Shown: piece after piece, positions 53,408 to 57,068 of the stretch | How positions within the stretch are numbered: position 1 is the stretch's first letter | How the letters are laid out: each line of letters opens with the position of its first letter | Assembly: GCF_003336675.1 (NCBI RefSeq) | Contig: NZ_QPII01000024.1 | Coordinates: 1-57,068, forward strand | Source: Billgrantia montanilacus | GTDB lineage: Bacteria > Pseudomonadota > Gammaproteobacteria > Pseudomonadales > Halomonadaceae | Length of the DNA: 57,068 bases | Direction of reading: 5' to 3' | Notes under the pieces: generated by a model | What the model was told of the DNA's origin: nothing | Databases searched by the model: none | Seen by the model: only the letters and a program-made list of their open reading frames with translations | Program-made: the position numbers and the translations under genes

Positions 53408-53865
53408 AAATATGGCTTATGTGACCAAGACGTACTCAGGGATGCTGCACTAGGAATGAGGGGAGTTATCATTCGTTCTGCCAGCAGAGCGGTAGCGTGC
53501 CCGAATTTCTCGATGCTCCCTATCCCAGAGGGCTGCGCACCCCCTGCACATGCTTTGCCCAGCATATGCGTTCCACCGTAGGTCTTCTCGGCCGGGGGCC
53601 TGCAGCACTCTACGCGAATGGTCGCCTGTACCTTATCCATGAGCTTTGGGTCAGTGTGTGCCTCCCAATTCTTCAGATAAGAAAATATGCATACAGTATA
53701 ATGATTCCGACAAAACGTGCGTGCACGCGAATTCTGCATAGGTGGCCGAGCTATTCTTAGCCTAATAAGATATCAATCGGTTAGGTGCGAAGCAGCAGGC
53801 TAGATAAGATTGTTGAACGCGCCGGCGCGTTTAAGACGATGAATGAGCGTCCTATCCCATACCTG
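53408..53865. other. Gene-poor stretch upstream of the cassette array, no integrase
   Basis: No credible gene: short open frames on both strands lack ribosome binding sites, family motifs and typical codon use. A perfect 16-bp palindrome, AACGCGCCGGCGCGTT, lies at 53816-53831. The stretch ends at GTTAAGCC (53865-53872), the insertion point of the first cassette. This is where attI and a divergent integrase gene would be expected, but no tyrosine-recombinase sequence is present. Confidence 0.55.
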
Positions 53866-53872
53866 TTAAGCC
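53865..53872 (+). other. Left boundary site of the cassette array (R' of unknown upstream site)
   Basis: GTTAAGCC is the exact complement of the R'' box GGCTTAAC at 54334, as required if cassette 1 begins at 53866. The sequence to its left (CCTATCCCATACCT) does not form an obvious attC hairpin, so this may be a remnant attI or a truncated attC. Confidence 0.6.
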
Positions 53873-53884
53873 AAAAGGAAATCT

Positions 53885-54340
53885 GTGAGTAAAGAGTTGC
53901 ATGAGATTTTGGAAGCGGCAAAAGATGTTGCTGGTCGCTTCAAAAAGCTGACAGGTAAGCCGCTCGGGATTACAGGTGAGATTGCTGAGTTCAGTGCCGC
54001 CAAGCTGCTCAATTTAAAGCTTGCCGAAGCAAGGCAAGCTGGTTATGACGCAATTGATGGTGCAGGCCGAAAAGTTCAGATTAAAGGTCGTTGTCTGCCA
54101 GAGAAACCTGGTCCTGGCCAAAGGCTCGGCTCCATTCGACTCGATCACGAGTGGGACACTGTATTATTGGTTTTGCTGGACGAGATGTTTGAAGTAATTG
54201 AGATGTGGGAGGCTGAGCGTCCGGTAGTTGAGGAGGCAATTCTTGCTCCCGGCTCCAAAGCCCGAAACGAACGTGGTGCTTTGGCAGTACGTAAGTTTAA
54301 ACAAATTGGGACTAAAGTGTGGCCTGCAGACAAGGCTTAA
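53885..54340 (+). CDS. Cassette 1: PD-(D/E)XK-like protein (DUF6998-like)
   Basis: 151 residues with a GTG start at 53885 behind AAAGGA. A restriction-endonuclease-like core can be read: GEIAEFSAAKLL (Glu32, Glu35), GYDAID (Asp55, Asp58) and VQIKGR (Gln65, Lys67), the spacing of a PD-(D/E)XK site with a Q-x-K ending. It resembles the uncharacterised DUF6998 family. A nuclease or nucleic-acid role is possible but unproven. The stop codon lies inside the attC R'' box, typical of cassette genes. No promoter of its own is seen. Confidence 0.75.
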   Translation: MSKELHEILEAAKDVAGRFKKLTGKPLGITGEIAEFSAAKLLNLKLAEARQAGYDAIDGAGRKVQIKGRCLPEKPGPGQRLGSIRLDHEWDTVLLVLLDEMFEVIEMWEAERPVVEEAILAPGSKARNERGALAVRKFKQIGTKVWPADKA

Positions 54341-54420
54341 CAAGGCCAGTCACGGCGACGTCTACTACATTGCGGCTTCGCCTCCATTCCGTAGCCGCGC
54401 GTGCTGAGCGGCGTTATGCA
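54334..54420 (+). other. attC site 1
   Basis: R'' GGCTTAAC (54334) and R' GTTATGC (54413) bracket about 72 bases with complementary inner boxes (CACGGCGACG near the left, GCGCGTGCTG near the right) and an imperfectly paired centre. It ends cassette 1 (53866-54413). Confidence 0.88.
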
Positions 54421-54434
54421 ATACGAGGCAAGAA

Positions 54435-54929
54435 ATGAACAAAGGAGTATTGACATTTTTCTGTGGAAAAATGGGAGCGGGTAAAACTACAAAGTCTCTT
54501 GAAGTCTCCCATGAGCGAAACGCCGTGTTGCTTTCTGAAGACGAGTGGCTTGCGTCAGTTTATCCGGATAGCATTAAGACGCTGGGAGATTACGTAGAAT
54601 ATGCTGGTCGTCTCAAGCCTCAAATGAAGAAACTGACTCAGTCGATCTTGGCGGCAGGAACTAACGTCGTAATGGACTTTCCTGCAAATACAGTTTCGCA
54701 ACGAGAGTGGTTTAAAAGTATTTTTTCTGAGATCCAGGCTCCTCACGAGCTGATTTACATCGACCAGCCAAATGAGATTTGCTTGGGGCAAATCGCAAAA
54801 AGGCGGATAGAGCAACCACAGAGAGCGGCGACTGATACGGAAGAGATGTTTGGGATTGTTACAAAGTACTTTGTTGCCCCCACGCCTGATGAAGGGTTCA
54901 ACACAACCGTAATTGCGGCAAATGCATAA
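54435..54929 (+). CDS. Cassette 2: small P-loop ATPase/kinase-like protein
   Basis: 164 residues. Walker A GKMGAGKTT at 11-19; an acidic LLSEDEWLASVYPD follows, then VVMDFPAN (Walker B-like) and an Arg-containing lid-like region RRIEQPQ. Layout is that of small nucleotide or chloramphenicol/zeta-type phosphotransferases, but the substrate is unknown. Low GC, distinct codon use. Reading frame ends at the R'' box of attC 2. Confidence 0.8.
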   Translation: MNKGVLTFFCGKMGAGKTTKSLEVSHERNAVLLSEDEWLASVYPDSIKTLGDYVEYAGRLKPQMKKLTQSILAAGTNVVMDFPANTVSQREWFKSIFSEIQAPHELIYIDQPNEICLGQIAKRRIEQPQRAATDTEEMFGIVTKYFVAPTPDEGFNTTVIAANA

Positions 54930-55008
54930 CAATCGCAGGCACGGCGACGGCTTTTCCGTTGAGGCTTCGCCTTCACTACAAAGCCGCGCGTGCTGCGGGC
55001 GTTATGTG
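54923..55008 (+). other. attC site 2
   Basis: R'' TGCATAAC (54923) is the exact complement of the cassette 2 start GTTATGCA (54413). R' GTTATGTG lies at 55001. Inner boxes match those of attC 1 (CAGGCACGGCGACG and GCCGCGCGTGCTG), so the two sites are close relatives. Confidence 0.9.
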
Positions 55009-55022
55009 TAAGGAGAGCATGG

Positions 55023-55388
55023 ATGCGATTTCAAGCCATCCCAATTATCAGAATCTTCGATGAAGCCAAGGCCAGAGAGTTCTACCTAGAGTTTCTTGGC
55101 ATGTCGCTAGATTGGGAGTACCGCTTTGAAGCGGACTTTCCTGTCTATATGCAGGTCTCGCGCGGGAGTCTGGTTTTTCACCTTAGTGAGCATTCCGGTG
55201 ACTGCACTCCCGGTTCCAAGACGTTCGTGAACACAGATGAGCTTGATACCTTGCATCACGAAATAACGTCTCGGGGTTATAGGTACTCTAGACCGGACAT
55301 TACGACAGCGCCCTGGGGCGACAGGGTTTTCGAAGTGGTAGATCCGTTTTCAAATAGAATCCTATTCAATGAACGCACCATCACATAA
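55023..55388 (+). CDS. Cassette 3: glyoxalase/bleomycin-resistance (VOC) family protein
   Basis: 121 residues from the ATG at 55023, which has AAGGAGAG upstream. Vicinal-oxygen-chelate fold: IPIIRIFDEAKAREFYLEFLGMSLDWEYRF at the start, FHLSEHSGD and PDITTAPWGDRVFEVVDPFSNRILF at the end. The pattern fits the bleomycin-binding or glyoxalase-superfamily proteins frequent in integron cassettes. Drug resistance is possible but cannot be claimed. The stop TAA lies inside the cut-down attC 3. Confidence 0.83.
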   Translation: MRFQAIPIIRIFDEAKAREFYLEFLGMSLDWEYRFEADFPVYMQVSRGSLVFHLSEHSGDCTPGSKTFVNTDELDTLHHEITSRGYRYSRPDITTAPWGDRVFEVVDPFSNRILFNERTIT

Positions 55389-55403
55389 GCTCTGCGTTAG
55401 GCA
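55382..55403 (+). other. Truncated attC site 3 (22 bp)
   Basis: R'' CACATAAG differs by one base from the complement of the cassette 3 start (CACATAAC expected). After only six bases comes R' GTTAGGCA at 55396. The inner boxes are missing, so the site should not fold or recombine normally. Confidence 0.75.
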
Positions 55404-55405
55404 TC

Positions 55406-55948
55406 ATGAAGATTACTGAGCAACAGCTAATACGAGCCATATATTCGATTTGGGACTTTCAGCAGGCGCTGTCAGCCCTCACGTTTCTACTCGAAGATTG
55501 TGATTTCGATCGTAACTACGACAAAGTTAGCCTACGTCGTTTCCGTTGCTACGAGTCGACACTGATCGTATCAATGGCACGCCCATTCGAAACCACCAGG
55601 AGGGGTACGACTATTGGCTTACGAGCTTTGGGCATAACCTTGTCGCAGGAAGAGAAAAGATTGGTTGCAAGGATTCTTGAGCTAAGGCGGAAAATTGTTG
55701 CGCACTCAGATGAAGAGGAAATGCACTTTAGGTCTACGTCGTTTCCTGTGCTAGACGGGAAGGGCAATTTCCCCCACTTTCAGTTCAACGAAGGGCTTCA
55801 CCTAGAAGAGCACGAATTACATAGACTAGAAACCTTACTACGAAGTCTCAAAGCCAAATTAGCGGAGTTTTTCTTTCGAGTGGCACAGGAACAGCCAGAG
55901 CTTCTAGAGAAGTGTCGTGAACCAGACTCCATTGCCAAGTCCGAGTGA
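55406..55948 (+). CDS. Cassette 4: HEPN-like protein, hypothetical
   Basis: 180 residues, strongly helical. It contains LRRKIVAHSD (Arg95-x4-His100), the R-x4-6-H motif of HEPN ribonucleases such as AbiU2-type and toxin-antitoxin HEPN proteins. No partner antitoxin gene is next to it. Because HEPN proteins act in phage defence and toxin systems, it is a candidate defence gene; this rests on one motif plus helical character. ATG at 55406, only 9 bases after the cassette start. Confidence 0.7.
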   Translation: MKITEQQLIRAIYSIWDFQQALSALTFLLEDCDFDRNYDKVSLRRFRCYESTLIVSMARPFETTRRGTTIGLRALGITLSQEEKRLVARILELRRKIVAHSDEEEMHFRSTSFPVLDGKGNFPHFQFNEGLHLEEHELHRLETLLRSLKAKLAEFFFRVAQEQPELLEKCREPDSIAKSE

Positions 55949-55954
55949 CAAAAA

Positions 55955-56028
55955 TGCCTAACCAGTTGCTGCACGCGGAAAAATTACTCGCTAAGCTCCC
56001 AATTTTTCGGTGAGCAAAGCGTTAGCTT
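55955..56028 (+). other. attC site 4
   Basis: R'' TGCCTAAC (55955) is the exact complement of the cassette 4 start GTTAGGCA (55396). R' GTTAGCTT lies at 56021. The centre has a strong stem (GGAAAAATT with AATTTTTC), 74 bases in all, a different sequence type from attC 1 and 2. Confidence 0.85.
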
Positions 56029-56041
56029 TAGGAGAGGGGCC

Positions 56042-56659
56042 TTGACTCTTCAGGATGAACTTTCCGCCTTCTACGAGCGGAATGGCTTTGGGCCGGTCCT
56101 CGGGGCACAGCCGCGTACCGTGCCGGTGTTCACCGGCTGTTTGCTGGTGCCATTGCCCAATATCGAGCTGCGTCACCGTTACCTGAAGTACCACGACCTG
56201 CACCATCTAGTTACCGGCTACACCGTTGGGCGAATCGGGGAAGGTGAGGTCAGCGCTTGGGAGCTCGGCTCGGGCTCCATGTTCGTATCGCCGATGCTCG
56301 GCGTCATGAACCTGATCGCGCTATCTACAGGGCTTGTTCTTCAGCCGCGGCGGATGTGGCGGGCGTTCATGCGCGGGACGAGGAGCCGGAATCTGTATCG
56401 CGCGGCGGATCGTGCGAATGTGGACGCGGGCGGGTGGCCCAACCTCGACTCGCTGCGTTCGTACTGCCTCGACCATGTGCCGCCGCGCGGATTACTACCG
56501 CATCGAGCGGTGGAGTTTGGCATCTACTGCGTTTTGGCCATGTGTATCCATGCCGCAATCGCCGGCCCTGCTGTGGTTGTCCGTTTCATCACCGATATCA
56601 CGCTAGGGTACAGCGTGTTTCAGGCGGTCAAGCCGAAGAAGCGCGATGATATATATTGA
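56042..56659 (+). CDS. Cassette 5: Coq4-like protein
   Basis: 205 residues from a TTG start at 56042, behind GGAGAGGGG; no in-frame ATG serves better. The motif HDLHH (51-55), eleven residues, Glu67 fits the Coq4 zinc-site pattern HDxxH-x11-E exactly. In eukaryotes Coq4 organises ubiquinone synthesis and has been shown to decarboxylate its ring. Hydrophobic stretches (about 80-100 and 155-180) suggest membrane association. It is more GC-rich than cassettes 2-4, suggesting a different donor. The function in a cassette is unknown. Confidence 0.8.
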   Translation: MTLQDELSAFYERNGFGPVLGAQPRTVPVFTGCLLVPLPNIELRHRYLKYHDLHHLVTGYTVGRIGEGEVSAWELGSGSMFVSPMLGVMNLIALSTGLVLQPRRMWRAFMRGTRSRNLYRAADRANVDAGGWPNLDSLRSYCLDHVPPRGLLPHRAVEFGIYCVLAMCIHAAIAGPAVVVRFITDITLGYSVFQAVKPKKRDDIY

Positions 56660-56663
56660 ACTA

Positions 56664-56690
56664 AAGCTAACAATCGCAGGCACAGCGACG
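56664..56690 (+). other. Left half of attC site 5, right half lost
   Basis: R'' AAGCTAAC is the exact complement of the cassette 5 start GTTAGCTT (56021). The following AATCGCAGGCACAGCGACG matches attC 2 with one change, then homology stops at 56690. Confidence 0.8.
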
Positions 56691-56775
56691 TGGACTTCCC
56701 CTACACCAGTGGACACGCATCGATAACTCCCAACAGGAGAGAACCGATGCCCGAGATGATCACGGGGAAGAAAAC
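56691..56775 (+). mobile_element. Possible truncated IS3-family left end
   Basis: The attC is broken by TGGACTTCCCCTACACCAG, TGGACAC and, 25 bases on, AGGAGAG before an ATG with a very short frame (14 codons). This layout resembles the terminus and first orf start of an IS3-type element. No transposase body remains. Recognition is from memory and weak. Confidence 0.35.
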
Positions 56776-56876
56776 TGGTTTCATAGAATAACTGCAGCAC
56801 TTGGCCTTGTTTTGCTGTTCCTTGCATCGTACTAAACTGCGCTTAACCCTATGCTCGAGCTATCGAGCGCTTAACT

Positions 56877-56942
56877 ATGGCGAGTGGTCCTCATGAATCC
56901 TGTTCCTGCTGGAACACTGGATTCACGAGAACCACTCGCCAT
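56877..56942. repeat. Large hairpin, about 30-bp arms
   Basis: ATGGCGAGTGGTCCTC-ATGAATCC-TGTTCC pairs with GGAACA-CTGGATTCACGAGAACCACTCGCCAT with few mismatches and a four-base loop. It is followed by TTTTCGTTT. It may be a terminator-like hairpin or the inverted end of a small mobile element (MITE-like). Confidence 0.7.
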
Positions 56943-57068
56943 TTTCGTTTCAGACAAAGCCTTGTGTCTCTCCGGGCTTGTTGATTAGCTACCAGCAGGC
57001 CTTGGCATCAGGGTGAGCATCCACAAAGCCTGAGGCGCTACAGCCTGGGACCTAGATTATGCCCCCTG
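56943..57068. other. Window end, no feature recognised
   Basis: No gene, attC or known mobile-element end could be identified in these 126 bases. Confidence 0.4.

Noticed and set aside
53680..53705. LexA-like sequence (TACTGTATGC) on the - strand
   Set aside because: It lacks the second half of CTG-N10-CAG, so no SOS box can be supported.
53386..53760. Possible small genes on both strands before the cassette array
   Set aside because: No ribosome binding sites, no known motifs, and the two overlap each other.
1..57068. tRNA or rRNA genes
   Set aside because: No cloverleaf-type sequence or rRNA segment was recognised by eye; a tRNA search tool would settle this.

Overview
The window is a high-GC gammaproteobacterial chromosome segment. 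The best fit is Halomonas or a close relative (Halomonadaceae), judged from the gyrA-serC-pheA-tyrA/aroA-cmk-rpsA order, the tyrA-aroA gene fusion, the Lap adhesion genes and many protein families familiar from that group. This is an inference from remembered family resemblance; no database search was possible.

Layout. 1-7337: the 3' end of a giant RTX adhesin gene (LapA type, + strand) faces lapD and lapG (- strand), the c-di-GMP receptor and periplasmic protease that hold or release such adhesins; a tandem REP/BIME array lies between them. 7518-10845: a tightly overlapping - strand operon rdgC, acyltransferase, CDF metal transporter. 11042-11464: a hotdog thioesterase behind a PsrA-like palindrome. 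11790-21773: the core block gyrA, serC, pheA, tyrA-aroA, cmk, rpsA, closed by a strong terminator. 22307-36025: ordinary accessory chromosome (SRPBCC protein, VTT membrane protein, HDOD-GGDEF protein, DUF2789 protein, asparaginase, a MacAB-like ABC export operon, a second and longer REP array, an MFS carrier, RhlE helicase, an HhH protein). 36093-39776: pqiABC. 39954-40937: Ca/Na antiporter. 41235-47101: cydAB-type quinol oxidase plus its cydDC assembly exporter. 47127-52393: adenine deaminase, di-heme cytochrome c peroxidase behind a perfect FNR/Anr box, msrPQ, and a purine permease behind two RutR-like boxes.

52433-57068 is visibly foreign: lower GC and different codon use. A Phd/ParE-type toxin-antitoxin pair is bracketed by imperfect direct repeats. 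It is followed by five promoterless-looking genes, all on + strand, each with its own attC-type recombination site. Every cassette start (TTRRRY type) is the complement of the R'' box at that cassette's own end, exactly in four of five cases, which makes the array convincing. No integron integrase is present, so this is a CALIN (cassette array lacking an integrase). Its cargo is a PD-(D/E)XK-like protein, a small P-loop kinase-like protein, a glyoxalase/bleomycin-resistance-like protein, a HEPN-like protein and a Coq4-like protein. The third attC has lost its centre (22 bp remain), which should lock cassettes 3 and 4 together; the fifth is cut by what looks like the end of an IS3-family element.

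Functional links: LapA/LapD/LapG with the active-looking diguanylate cyclase at 23673 form a plausible surface-attachment circuit; adenine deaminase and the NCS2 permease form a purine salvage pair; peroxidase, msrPQ and the cyd oxidase belong to low-oxygen and redox stress physiology.
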